Source: Rubrivivax sp.
GTDB lineage: Bacteria > Pseudomonadota > Gammaproteobacteria > Burkholderiales > Burkholderiaceae_C
Reading direction: 5' to 3'
NCBI GenBank assembly: GCA_016790425.1
Contig: JAEUPF010000062.1
Span: 1 to 55,204 of the forward strand
Length of the DNA: 55,204 nt
The position numbers and the translations under genes are program-made. This document shows positions 1-8,028 of the stretch, in pieces. Positions within the stretch are counted from its first letter, which is position 1; every line of letters begins with the position of its first letter. The notes under the pieces are model-generated. The model was not told where the DNA came from. It saw only the letters and a program-made list of their open reading frames with translations, and did no database searches.

Positions 1-6
1 ACTGAC

Positions 7-741
7 ATGGCCGCCCCGCTGCTCGAGGTGCACGACCTGCACGCCGGCTACGGCCGCGCCGAGGTGCTGTCGGGCCTGAACCTCACGCTCGGCCAGGGCC
101 AGGTGGTCACCGTCATCGGCCCCAACGGCGCCGGCAAGAGCACGACGCTGAACGCGCTGATGGGCGTGCTGCCCTCGCGCGGGCGCGTCGTCTTCGACGG
201 CACCGACCTCGCCGGCGCGACGCTGGAAGACCGCGTCATGCTCGGCCTGGCGCTGGTGCCCGAGAAGCGCGAGCTGTTCACGACCATGCCGGTGGAGGAC
301 AACCTCGTGCTCGGCGGCTACCGCGCCATGCGCCAACGTGTGCCGCAGTGGCGCAGTGCGCTCGAGCACGTCTACGGCCTGTTCCCGCGGCTGAAGGAAC
401 GGCGCGCGCAGCTGGCCGGCACGTTGTCCGGCGGCGAGCGGCAGATGCTGGCGCTGGGGCGCGCGCTGATGAGCGGCCCGAAGCTCCTGATGCTCGACGA
501 GCCGAGCCTCGGGCTGGCGCCGCTGGTCGTGCGCGACATCTTCGAGACCATCGAGCGCCTGCGCGGCGAAGGCGTGTCGATCCTGCTCGTCGAGCAGAAC
601 GCGCGCGCCGCGCTGCAGGTGGCCGACCACGGCTACGTGCTCGAAACCGGCGAGATCGTGCTCGACGGCCCGGCTGCCGCGCTGGCCGAGGACGCGCGCG
701 TCATCGAGACCTACCTCGGTGCGCAGCGCGACAAGCACTGA
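7..741 (+). CDS. livF: LivF-type ABC transporter ATP-binding protein
   Basis: ATP-hydrolysing subunit of a branched-chain-amino-acid-type (HAAT) importer, acting at the cytoplasmic face of the membrane. The 244-residue length fits LivF. Visible motifs are the Walker A GPNGAGKST near residue 40, the signature LSGGERQM, Walker B LLMLDEPSLGLAP and the H-loop region VEQNARAAL, all typical of LivF rather than LivG. A TGA at positions 3-5 just before the ATG suggests another transporter gene immediately upstream, outside the window, so this is probably the last gene of a liv operon. In aromatic-degradation loci such transporters often import the aromatic acid; that role here is inferred from the box genes about 6 kb away. 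The last codons and the stop lie inside the first unit of a 15-bp tandem repeat. Confidence 0.9.
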   Translation: MAAPLLEVHDLHAGYGRAEVLSGLNLTLGQGQVVTVIGPNGAGKSTTLNALMGVLPSRGRVVFDGTDLAGATLEDRVMLGLALVPEKRELFTTMPVEDNLVLGGYRAMRQRVPQWRSALEHVYGLFPRLKERRAQLAGTLSGGERQMLALGRALMSGPKLLMLDEPSLGLAPLVVRDIFETIERLRGEGVSILLVEQNARAALQVADHGYVLETGEIVLDGPAAALAEDARVIETYLGAQRDKH

Positions 742-816
742 CGCGACAAACACTGACGCGACGGGCACTGACGCGACGGGCACTGGCGCGGCAAGCACTG
801 ACGCGGCAATCCACTG
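727..816. repeat. 15-bp tandem repeat, six units, spanning the livF stop codon
   Basis: Six consecutive units start at 727, 742, 757, 772, 787 and 802. The core is CGCGAC(A/G)(A/G)(G/A)CACTGA, with single-base differences between units. The first unit supplies the last codons and TGA stop of livF; the rest fill the gap to the next gene. Every full unit carries an in-phase TGA, so slippage by whole units would not alter the LivF protein. No function is evident. Confidence 0.9.
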
Positions 817-830
817 CAAGGACAACAACG

Positions 831-1598
831 ATGAAGATCGAAGGACAGGCGGCGCTGGTCACCGGCGGCGGCTCGGGTCTGGGCGAAGCGGTGGGGCGCG
901 AGCTGGCGCGTCTGGGCGCCAAGGTGGCGGTGCTCGACGTCAACGCCGCCAGCGCCGAGCGCGTCGCCGGCGAGATCGGCGGCAAGGCGCTCGCCGCCGA
1001 CATCTGCGACAGCGCGAGCCTCACCGCGGCGCTCGACGCGGCCGAAGCGGCGCACGGCGGCCCGGCGCGCATCGTCATGAACATCGCCGGCATCGGCACC
1101 GCCAAACGCGTCGTCGGCAAGGACGGCCAGCCGGCGCCGCTGGAGGATTTCGAGCGCGTCGTTCGCATCAACCTCATCGGCACCTACAACGTCGTGCGCC
1201 TGGCCGCCGCCCGCATCGCCAGGCTGCCGCCGCTGACCGGCGGCGAGCGCGGCGTGATGCTGATGACGGCCTCGGTGGCCGCCTTCGACGGCCAGGTCGG
1301 CCAGGAAGCCTATTCGGCCAGCAAGGCGGCGCTGGTGGGCATGACGCTGCCCCTGGCGCGCGACCTGGCGCAGCACGGCATCCGCGTGTGCACGGTGGCA
1401 CCGGGCCTGTTCGAGACGCCGCTGATGAAGCAGTTGCCCGAAGCGGTGCAGCAGTCGCTGGCGGCGTCGATCCCCTTCCCGCCGCGACTGGGCAAGCCTT
1501 CGGAGTTCGCCGAGCTGGCCGTGCACGTCGTGACCAACGCGCACCTGAACGGCGAGACGATCCGCCTGGACGGGGCGCTGCGCATGGCGCCGCGCTGA
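831..1598 (+). CDS. SDR-family 3-hydroxyacyl-CoA dehydrogenase-like oxidoreductase
   Basis: A 255-residue classical short-chain dehydrogenase/reductase using NAD(P). The nucleotide-binding motif TGGGSGLG is at residues 12-19, followed by the NIAGIG motif and the catalytic YSASK near residue 160. The cofactor-site sequence (AVLDVN after the second strand) favours NAD. The overall pattern resembles type-2 3-hydroxyacyl-CoA dehydrogenases (HSD17B10-like), so oxidation of a 3-hydroxyacyl-CoA is likely, but the substrate cannot be read from sequence. The start ATG at 831 follows an AAGGAC ribosome site at 818-823. It lies 89 bp after livF, separated only by the tandem repeat, and is probably co-transcribed with it. 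Confidence 0.8.
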   Translation: MKIEGQAALVTGGGSGLGEAVGRELARLGAKVAVLDVNAASAERVAGEIGGKALAADICDSASLTAALDAAEAAHGGPARIVMNIAGIGTAKRVVGKDGQPAPLEDFERVVRINLIGTYNVVRLAAARIARLPPLTGGERGVMLMTASVAAFDGQVGQEAYSASKAALVGMTLPLARDLAQHGIRVCTVAPGLFETPLMKQLPEAVQQSLAASIPFPPRLGKPSEFAELAVHVVTNAHLNGETIRLDGALRMAPR

Positions 1599-1656
1599 CC
1601 GAACCGGCCGCCGCTGCAACCCGCGAACGCCTGCGCCGGCCGCCGTTTCACCCCCG

Positions 1657-1678
1657 GGACTTGATCTTTCCTAAGTCC
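1657..1678. promoter_or_regulatory. inverted repeat upstream of the exported-protein/FmdE-like pair
   Basis: GGACTT at 1657-1662 is matched by AAGTCC at 1673-1678, with a 10-base spacer. The left half contains TTGAT, a half-site of FNR/Dnr-type regulators, but the right half (CCTAA) is a poor match to ATCAA. It lies about 90 bp before the next start codon, in an unusually AT-containing patch of a GC-rich gap. It could be an operator or a weak hairpin. Confidence 0.3.
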
Positions 1679-1766
1679 GCGCGAGACCGATCGAACGACC
1701 CGGCCCCCTCGGGCTCCGAGCGTGCAGGCAGGCGAATGGTCGCCTCCCATCGCGAGGAGAGCAGGA

Positions 1767-2276
1767 ATGAGTCAATCCGGTTTCGTACGTTCGAGGGTGG
1801 GTCTGGCGGTGGCCACGGCCCTGATCGCGGCGCTGCCGCTGGTCGCCGGCGGCGCCGCCTGGGCGCAGGCCCACAGCCACGAGGCCGCCGCGCCGGTGAA
1901 GCTGGGCCTGGACCACGGCCGCAAGTGGGCCACCGACGCGCCGCTGCGTGAAGGGATGGGCCGCATCCGCGCGCTCGTCGAGCCGCAGCTGGCCCCGGCG
2001 CACGCCGGCAAGCTGAGCCCGGCGCAATACGCGGCACTGGCCGGCCGCGTCGAGACCGAGGTCGCCGGCATCGTCGCCAACTGCAAGCTGAAGCCCGAGG
2101 CCGACGCGGTGCTGCACGTGGTCATCGGTGAGATCGGTGCCGGCACCGAGGCGATGGCGGGCAAGAATGCCGCGCAGCGCCCGGCGCTCGGCCTGGTCCA
2201 AGTGGCCAAGGCGGTCAACGACTACGCCGGCCACTTCGACCACCCCGGCTTCAAGCCGATCCGCAACGTCCACTGA
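1767..2276 (+). CDS. small exported protein of unknown function
   Basis: 169 residues. The ATG at 1767 is preceded by GAGGAGAGCAGG, a strong ribosome site, which favours it over an in-frame ATG 45 bases upstream. Residues 1-35 form a signal peptide (positive start FVRSR, hydrophobic ATALIAALPLVAGGAA, cleavage site AWAQA), so the mature protein should be periplasmic. The mature part is mostly helical, with a histidine-containing start (HSHE), a single cysteine in VANCKLKPEADAVLH, and a histidine-rich end (GHFDHPGF). The IVANCKLxPEADAxLH pattern is one I associate from memory with a widespread proteobacterial exported family of unknown role. It lies 27 bp before the FmdE-like gene and is probably co-expressed with it. 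Confidence 0.65.
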   Translation: MSQSGFVRSRVGLAVATALIAALPLVAGGAAWAQAHSHEAAAPVKLGLDHGRKWATDAPLREGMGRIRALVEPQLAPAHAGKLSPAQYAALAGRVETEVAGIVANCKLKPEADAVLHVVIGEIGAGTEAMAGKNAAQRPALGLVQVAKAVNDYAGHFDHPGFKPIRNVH

Positions 2277-2303
2277 ACGCCACGCAGCCCGCGGGAGCAA
2301 CCG

Positions 2304-2954
2304 ATGAACGCCATCGACGCCACGGACGACATCGATACCGGCACGCCGGCGTTCTTCTCCCGGGCGCCCCGCATCGTCGTGCACGACGCCCTGGCGCAGT
2401 TGCTGGGCGCGTCGGCCGACGGCCGCATCGCGTATCGCTACGCCGATGCGGTCAAGCTCGCCGGTCACTCGTGCCCCACGGTGGCCGGCGCGTGGCTGAT
2501 GACGCGCACGGCGCTGGCCCGGCTCTACCCGGACGAGCCGGCACGCCGCGGCCAGGTGCGCGTGGAAGTGCGCGAGGCCGAGGACGCCGGCGTCGCCGGC
2601 GTCATCGCCAGCGTCGCCACGCTCGTCACCGGCGCCGCCGGCCGCGGCGGCTTCAAGGGCCTGGCCGGGCAGCATGAGCGCTGCGGGCTGCTTTCCTTCG
2701 GCGTCGCGCTGCGCGGCCAGTTGCGCTTCACGCGCCTGGACAACGGCGCGCAGGTCGAGGTGTCGCACGATGCGCAGGCCGTGCCGCGCCCGGGCGAGCT
2801 GCGCACGCTGATGCAGGCCGCGCTGGCCCCGGGCAGCGATGGCGCGGCGCGGGCCGCGTTCGCGCAGGTCTGGCAGGGATGGGTGGGCGAGATGCTGACG
2901 ACGCACGCCGACGACCCGGCGCTCGTCATCGTGCACGACGCGGTGCGCGGCTAA
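2304..2954 (+). CDS. FmdE-like domain protein
   Basis: 216 residues. The key motif is LAGHSCPTVAGAW around residues 51-63, matching the conserved H-x-C-P stretch of the FmdE family (formylmethanofuran dehydrogenase subunit E-like). It is followed by a glycine-rich segment GAAGRGGFKG and a second conserved cysteine in HERCGLL. No signal peptide or membrane segment is seen, so it is probably cytoplasmic. Bacteria of this type do not make methane, so the family name gives only a fold and possible metal binding, not a function. The ATG follows GCGGGAGCAACCG. The gene sits 27 bp downstream of the exported protein at 1767 and the two probably form an operon. Confidence 0.6.
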   Translation: MNAIDATDDIDTGTPAFFSRAPRIVVHDALAQLLGASADGRIAYRYADAVKLAGHSCPTVAGAWLMTRTALARLYPDEPARRGQVRVEVREAEDAGVAGVIASVATLVTGAAGRGGFKGLAGQHERCGLLSFGVALRGQLRFTRLDNGAQVEVSHDAQAVPRPGELRTLMQAALAPGSDGAARAAFAQVWQGWVGEMLTTHADDPALVIVHDAVRG

Positions 2955-3011
2955 GGGCGGCGCAGCGCGCGTTTGCCGGTGGCGGCCCGGGCGCGGGTCT
3001 ATGCTTCGCGC

Positions 3012-4763
3012 ATGGCCTACACCTATGCCGCCCCGCTGGCCGACATGCGCTTCGTCATCGAGCGCGTGCTCGAAGCGCCGCGCTCGTGGGCGCTGTGCCC
3101 GAGCTTCGCCGAGCTCGACGGCGACACCGCTGCCAGCGTGCTCGAGGAAGCCGCGAAGTTCGCGAGCCACGTGCTGCAGCCGATCAACGCCGCCGGCGAC
3201 CTCGAGGGCTGCACGCTCGACGCCGAGGGCAACGTGCGCACGCCCGCCGGCTACCGCGCCGCCTACCGTGCCTTCGTCGAAGGCGGCTGGCCGGCGCTGC
3301 CGTGCGATCCGCAGTGGGGCGGGCAAGGCCTGCCGCTGGTGCTCGACGCGGCGGTGCGCGAGATGCTCTCGGCGTGCAACCACGGCTGGAACATGTACCC
3401 CGACCTGCTGCACGGCGCGGCCCAGACGCTGGCCGCGCACGGCAGCGAGGCGCTGAAGCAGCGCTACCTGCGGCGCATCGCCAGTGGCGAGTGCCTGGCG
3501 GCGATGGCGCTCACCGAGCCGCAGGCCGGCAGCGACCTCGGCGCGCTGCGCACGAAGGCCGAGCCGCGCGCCGACGGCAGCGTCTGCGTCACGGGCCAGA
3601 AGATCTTCATCTCCGGCGCCGACCACGACCTCACCGACGACATCGTGCACCTCGTGCTCGTGCGCCTGCCCGAGGCGCCTTCCGGAAGCAAGGGGCTTTC
3701 GCTGGCACTGGTGCCGAAGTGGCTCCCCGACGGCCGGCGCAACGCCTGGGTCGTCGACGCCCTCGAGAAGAAGATGGGCATCAAGGGCAGCGCCACCTGC
3801 TCGGTGCGCTACGAAGGCGCCAGCGGCTGGCTCGTCGGCGAGCCGAACCGCGGCCTTGCGGCGATGTTCGTGATGATGAACTCGGCCCGCCTGCACGTCG
3901 GCCTGCAAGGCCTGGGGCACCAGGAGATGGCGACGCAGAACGCGCTTCGCTATGCGCAGGAACGCGAGCAGTTCAGCACCCCGATCGCCACGATGCCGGC
4001 GATGCGCCACCTGCTGCTGCGCCTGCAGGCGCTGACCGAGGGGCAGCGCGTCATCGCCTACCGCGCGGCGCTGGCCATCGACGAAGCGCACCACCACGCC
4101 GACGCCGCGGTGCGTGCGCGTGCCGCCGCCCAGGCCGCGCTGCTGACGCCGGTGGTGAAGGCGTTCTGCACCCACCACGGCTTCCACGGCGCCGCCAGCG
4201 CGCAGCAGGTGTACGGCGGCCACGGCTACGTGCATGCCACCGGCGCCGAGCAAGGCGTGCGCGACGCGCGCATCGCCATGGTCTACGAAGGCACCAACGA
4301 GATCCAGGCCATCGACCTCGTGCAGCGCAAGGTGCTCGGCGACGGCGGCCGGGCGCTGGCGACCTTGCTCGAGGACTGCGAGGCCGAGGCGGCGCGCACC
4401 GAGGCGGTCGCCGGCGAGCGCGGCAGCCACGGCGACCGGGCCAGCCTGGCCGGGTTCGCCGGGGCGCTGCGCGACCAGATCGCCCAGGCGCGCCGGACCA
4501 CGGCCGCCATCGTTGCCGCGGCCGCTGCCGATGCCCAGGCGCCGCTGCGCGCCGCCGACGACTACCTCTTCGGCGTCGCGCACCTGTTGCTGGCATGGGC
4601 GTGGGCGGCCAGCGCGCGCGCTGCGGCGAGCGAGCCGCCTTCGACCCTGGCCGCGCGCAAGCTCCAGCGGCTGGGCTACGGGGTGCGCTGCCTGCTGCCA
4701 CAGGCCGCGGTTCACTGGCAGCGTGCCCGCGCCTGCAGCGCCGAGCCGCTGCCTTCGCTGTAG
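3012..4763 (+). CDS. acyl-CoA dehydrogenase, DmdC-like (long form)
   Basis: 583-residue flavoprotein that oxidises an acyl-CoA to the 2,3-enoyl-CoA. It has the extra N-terminal segment (MAYTYAAPLADMRFVIERVL), the central ACAD fold (MALTEPQAGSDLGAL binding FAD and substrate; YEGTNEIQA carrying the probable catalytic Glu) and the extra C-terminal helical domain typical of the 3-methylmercaptopropionyl-CoA dehydrogenase subfamily. In Burkholderiales most members are annotated from this architecture alone and act on assorted acyl-CoAs. The ATG at 3012 was chosen because it begins the conserved N-terminus. It stands alone, 57 bp after the FmdE-like gene, and is followed by a GC hairpin. Confidence 0.85.
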   Translation: MAYTYAAPLADMRFVIERVLEAPRSWALCPSFAELDGDTAASVLEEAAKFASHVLQPINAAGDLEGCTLDAEGNVRTPAGYRAAYRAFVEGGWPALPCDPQWGGQGLPLVLDAAVREMLSACNHGWNMYPDLLHGAAQTLAAHGSEALKQRYLRRIASGECLAAMALTEPQAGSDLGALRTKAEPRADGSVCVTGQKIFISGADHDLTDDIVHLVLVRLPEAPSGSKGLSLALVPKWLPDGRRNAWVVDALEKKMGIKGSATCSVRYEGASGWLVGEPNRGLAAMFVMMNSARLHVGLQGLGHQEMATQNALRYAQEREQFSTPIATMPAMRHLLLRLQALTEGQRVIAYRAALAIDEAHHHADAAVRARAAAQAALLTPVVKAFCTHHGFHGAASAQQVYGGHGYVHATGAEQGVRDARIAMVYEGTNEIQAIDLVQRKVLGDGGRALATLLEDCEAEAARTEAVAGERGSHGDRASLAGFAGALRDQIAQARRTTAAIVAAAAADAQAPLRAADDYLFGVAHLLLAWAWAASARAAASEPPSTLAARKLQRLGYGVRCLLPQAAVHWQRARACSAEPLPSL

Positions 4764-4832
4764 CGCCGCCGGCCCGGCCGTCGACGGCGCGGCCGCGGCG
4801 CGCGCCAGGCGTGGCGGACGACGCGCCGCGCG

Positions 4833-4849
4833 CCGGCGGAACCCGCCGG
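4833..4849 (+). terminator. GC hairpin after the acyl-CoA dehydrogenase gene
   Basis: CCGGCGG at 4833-4839 pairs perfectly with CCGCCGG at 4843-4849 over a 3-base loop. The next bases, GTGCCGTTGTCA, are not a clear T-run. It may be an intrinsic terminator or attenuating hairpin in the 169-bp gap before the PrsW gene. Confidence 0.35.
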
Positions 4850-4932
4850 TGCCGTTGTCAGCACCCGGGCGCCATTGCATCATCCTGCGGCGGGCCCGCC
4901 GGGCCCTCGACCATCGCACGAGAGGTGCCGCG

Positions 4933-6378
4933 TTGTCCGATCGCCCGAAGTTCTGTTCCTCCTGCGGGGCCCCGATCACCCCGCCCGACGCCGTGTTCTG
5001 CGGCCGCTGCGGCGCGCGCATCGGTGCCGCAGGCCAGGCGGCGCCCGCCGCCGGCAGCGCCTCGGCGATGCAGGCCCTCGTCAACCGCATCACCGACACC
5101 GTCGGCCTCGAGCGGCTCGAAGGCTTCAGCATCCAGGCCCTCTTCTCGGAGACGCTGCGCCACCGCGAGCCCGACGAGATGGAGCGCTACATCGGTGTCG
5201 GCACCCCCGACACCACGCCGCCGCTGACGGCCGCGATGGGCCAGTGGCCGCGGCCGTGGCTGTTCCTGCGCACGCTCGTCTTCGCGCTCGTCGCCTACGG
5301 CCTGCTGCTGCTGACGTGGAAGGAGTTCGGCAACATCAACGTCGTGCCGGCGCTCATCATCGTCGGCTCGTTCGCGGTGCCGATGGCCACGCTCGTCCTC
5401 TTCTTCGAGCTGAACACGCCGCGCAACGTGTCGATCCTGCGCGTGGTGCAGCTCGTCATCCTCGGCGGCGTGGTGTCGATCGGCATCTCGCTGGTGCTGT
5501 TCCGCGTCACCAACCTCAGCAACGTGCTGGGGCCGCCGGCGGCCGCCTTCGTCGAGGAGGTGGGCAAGCTGGCGGCGCTGCTCGTGCTGGCCCGCTTCGC
5601 GCAGCAGGAGCGCTATTCGTTCGCGCTCAACGGCCTCTTGTTCGGCGCCGCGGTCGGCGCCGGCTTCGCCGCCTTCGAGTCGGCCGGCTACGCGCTGCGC
5701 ATCGGCCTGCGCAGCGCCGACGACATGCTCACCAACATCACGCTGCGCGGCCTGCTGTCGCCGTTCGCGCACATCGCCTGGACGGCGATCGCCGCCTGCG
5801 CCGTGTGGCGCGTGCGCGCCGAGGGCGTGCCGCTGCCGCAGGCGCTGTTCAAGCGCAAGTTCCTGCTGCTGTTCGCGGTGCCGGTGGCGCTGCACTTCAC
5901 GTGGAACTCGTCGTTCCAGCTGCCGCTGATGGGCAAGTTCATCATCCTCGGCTTCCTCGCCTACGTGGTCATCTTCAGCCTCGTGCAGGGCGGCCTGAAG
6001 GAAGTGCGCCGCACCGCTTCGCCCGACACGCTGGACCTCGAGGCGCCCGATGCGGTGACGATGCTGCGCACGCTGGTGATGCGGCGCACGGCAGCGCCGC
6101 CGCCACCGCACCCGGCCGCGCCGCCGCCGGCACCCCTGCCGCAGCCGCCGCACCGGCCCGAAAGGCCGCAGCAGCCGCCGCCGCATGCCGCGGCCGCGTT
6201 CGGGACGGGAGGCATGCCGCCTGCCGATTCGCCGCTGGCCGGCATTCCCACCGCGCCGCCGGCGGCCGACATCGATCTCGGCTCGCTCGGCGGCGACGGC
6301 GGCCACGGCGGCCACGGCCTGCACGGCACGCCCGACCCGCACGGCTCGCCGTTGCCGCCGACGCGCAAGCTTCAGTAG
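4933..6378 (+). CDS. PrsW-family membrane protease with N-terminal zinc ribbon
   Basis: 481 residues from a TTG start at 4933, preceded by GAGAGG. Residues 8-26 are a zinc ribbon (C8xxC11 and C23xxC26). Several hydrophobic segments follow, carrying the PrsW hallmarks: EEVGK at residues 208-212, [11 protein letters not shown] in a membrane helix, a histidine in AHIAWTA and HFTWNSS. PrsW proteins are intramembrane metalloproteases of the CPBP/Abi-like fold; substrates here are unknown. The last ~110 residues form a Pro-rich then Gly/His-rich cytoplasmic tail. The long open frame continues upstream, but the family N-terminus and the ribosome site support the TTG start. Confidence 0.75.
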   Translation: MSDRPKFCSSCGAPITPPDAVFCGRCGARIGAAGQAAPAAGSASAMQALVNRITDTVGLERLEGFSIQALFSETLRHREPDEMERYIGVGTPDTTPPLTAAMGQWPRPWLFLRTLVFALVAYGLLLLTWKEFGNINVVPALIIVGSFAVPMATLVLFFELNTPRNVSILRVVQLVILGGVVSIGISLVLFRVTNLSNVLGPPAAAFVEEVGKLAALLVLARFAQQERYSFALNGLLFGAAVGAGFAAFESAGYALRIGLRSADDMLTNITLRGLLSPFAHIAWTAIAACAVWRVRAEGVPLPQALFKRKFLLLFAVPVALHFTWNSSFQLPLMGKFIILGFLAYVVIFSLVQGGLKEVRRTASPDTLDLEAPDAVTMLRTLVMRRTAAPPPPHPAAPPPAPLPQPPHRPERPQQPPPHAAAAFGTGGMPPADSPLAGIPTAPPAADIDLGSLGGDGGHGGHGLHGTPDPHGSPLPPTRKLQ

Positions 6379-6412
6379 GCTCGTCTCGCCCCTCCCCACC
6401 GAAAGGCCGCCC

Positions 6413-6832
6413 ATGCCCGCGCCGACCACCGTCATCCTCCCCGGTCGCGCGAAGCCCCGAGGGGCCTACCCGCACCTGCGGCGCGCCGGGCCGTTCCTGT
6501 TCGTCTCGGGAACGAGTTCGCGGCGATCGGACAACACCATCGCCGGCGCCAGCGCCGATGCCTTGGGCACCGCGCAGTTCGACATCGCGGCGCAGACGCG
6601 CGCGGTGATCGAGAACATCCGCGAGATCCTGGCCACCGCCGGCGCGCGCCTGGAAGACGTGGTGGAGATCAGCACCTACCTGGTCGACATGGCCGACTTC
6701 GCCGCCTACAACGCCGCCTACGCCGAGTACTTCAGCGCCGAGACCGGCCCGGCCCGCACCACGGTGGCGGTGCACGCGCTGCCGCACCCCTTGCTGCGCA
6801 TCGAGATCAAGGCCGTCGCCTACAAGCCCTGA
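6413..6832 (+). CDS. RidA-family 2-aminomuconate deaminase-like protein
   Basis: 139 residues of the RidA/YjgF/UK114 fold. The pattern [20 protein letters not shown], then SSRR, and the C-terminal EIKAVAYKP match the 2-aminomuconate deaminase branch (AmnD/NbaF type), which hydrolyses 2-aminomuconate to 4-oxalocrotonate plus ammonia in 2-aminophenol and 2-nitrobenzoate degradation. No other gene of that pathway is present in the window, so it may instead be a general enamine/imine deaminase. The ATG at 6413 follows GAAAGG. It ends 28 bp before the convergent alcohol dehydrogenase stop codon. Confidence 0.75.
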   Translation: MPAPTTVILPGRAKPRGAYPHLRRAGPFLFVSGTSSRRSDNTIAGASADALGTAQFDIAAQTRAVIENIREILATAGARLEDVVEISTYLVDMADFAAYNAAYAEYFSAETGPARTTVAVHALPHPLLRIEIKAVAYKP

Positions 6833-6859
6833 GAACCTGCCGCGCGGCCCGGGCTCAGG

Positions 6860-7918
6860 CTACGGCCGCAGCACCGCCCTGCCCTTGACCTTGCCCGAAC
6901 GCAGGTCGTCCAGCGCCTGCGAAGCCTCATCCAGCGGCCGCGTCGCCACCGGCATCGCCGGCAACTGCCCGGCGCGCGCGAGCGCGAGCAGCTCGCGCAG
7001 CTCGGCCAGGCTGCCCACGTACGAGCCGACGATCGAGATCGCCTTCATCGACACCAGCGTCGGCATCACCGGCGTGCTGCCGCCGAAGAGGCCCACGCAG
7101 ACGAGCCGCCCGCCCTTGCGCAAGGCGTTGAAGCCGAAGGCGAAGGTCGTGGCCGCGCCGACGAAGTCCACCGCCGCCGCGACGCCGCCACCGCTGGACT
7201 TGAAGAGGTTGCGCGCAGCGCCGTCTTCACCGGGGTCGAAGCAGCTGGCGGCGCCGGCGGCGAGCGCGACGTCCCACTTACCGCGGTCGATCTCGGCAAC
7301 GACGGGTGCCACGCCGAGCACGTGGCGCGCCAGGCGGATGCCCGACAGGCCGACCCCGCCGGCGCCGATGACGAGCACGGCGTCGCCGGCGGCCGGGCGG
7401 CCGATCTTCTTCAGCGCGCTGTAGGCGGTGAGGCCCGAGCAGGCGAGCGTGCAGGCTTCCTCTTCGCGCAGCGGTTCGTACTCGAGCAGCACGCGCGGGT
7501 GCGGCGCGACGACGTGGCTGGCGAAGCCGCCGTCGCGGTTGCAGCCGATCACCTGCGGCGCGCCGCACAGATGTTCTTCACCGCGCACGCAGGTGCTGCA
7601 CTGGCCGCAGCCGATCCACGGGTAGACGACGCGCTTGTCGCCGACGCGAACGCCGTCGGAGGCCTTGACGCCGGGGCCCAGCGCCACCACGGTGCCGGCG
7701 ATCTCGTGGCCGAGCGTGCGCGGCGGGCGCATCGGCCGGGTCATGTCGATCTTGTTGCCTTCGCCGAGGTCGAAGTAGCCGTCCTGCATGTGCAGGTCGC
7801 TGTGGCACACGCCGCAGCTTCCCACCTGCAGCAGCACCTCGGTGCCTTGCGGCTGCGGCGTGTCGCGCAGCACCCGCGCCAAGGGACGCCCGAAAGTCTC
7901 GACCTGGTAGCTCAGCAT
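6860..7918 (-). CDS. zinc-dependent alcohol dehydrogenase of the benzoate operon
   Basis: 352-residue medium-chain dehydrogenase. Catalytic-zinc ligands are visible as C38 (GSCGVCHSD) and H71-E72 (LGHEIAG). The structural zinc site is C104, C107, C110 and C118. The NAD(P) motif VIGAGGVGLSG lies near residue 180. The start at 7918 gives the conserved N-terminus; an upstream in-frame extension was rejected as low-complexity. It is third in the minus-strand run bclA-hydrolase-ADH. In anaerobic benzoyl-CoA degradation a related enzyme oxidises 6-hydroxycyclohexenecarboxyl-CoA; here the position suggests action on an alcohol or semialdehyde intermediate or side product of the box route, which is inference. 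A CT-rich repeat lies in its leader. Confidence 0.8.
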   Translation of the reverse strand: MLSYQVETFGRPLARVLRDTPQPQGTEVLLQVGSCGVCHSDLHMQDGYFDLGEGNKIDMTRPMRPPRTLGHEIAGTVVALGPGVKASDGVRVGDKRVVYPWIGCGQCSTCVRGEEHLCGAPQVIGCNRDGGFASHVVAPHPRVLLEYEPLREEEACTLACSGLTAYSALKKIGRPAAGDAVLVIGAGGVGLSGIRLARHVLGVAPVVAEIDRGKWDVALAAGAASCFDPGEDGAARNLFKSSGGGVAAAVDFVGAATTFAFGFNALRKGGRLVCVGLFGGSTPVMPTLVSMKAISIVGSYVGSLAELRELLALARAGQLPAMPVATRPLDEASQALDDLRSGKVKGRAVLRP

Positions 7919-7927
7919 GGTTGGCGG

Positions 7928-7944
7928 CTCTTTCTCTCTCTCTC
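7928..7944. repeat. CT dinucleotide repeat in the leader of the alcohol dehydrogenase gene
   Basis: About five and a half CT units, extended by a CTCTTT start, lie 10-26 bases upstream of the start codon. On the coding strand this reads as a GA repeat that provides or overlaps the ribosome site. Repeat-length change would shift Shine-Dalgarno spacing. Confidence 0.7.
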
Positions 7945-8028
7945 GTCGGTGCGCGGGCGACGAGCCCCACGCGAAGCCCGCGGGATGCCCCGGGGGGTGC
8001 TGCGCGGCGCCGCCTACGGAGGTTCGGC

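Noticed and set aside
1671-5132. Long minus-strand open frame opposite the FmdE-like and acyl-CoA dehydrogenase genes
   Set aside because: Composition is that of an antisense shadow in very GC-rich DNA; no motif is recognisable.
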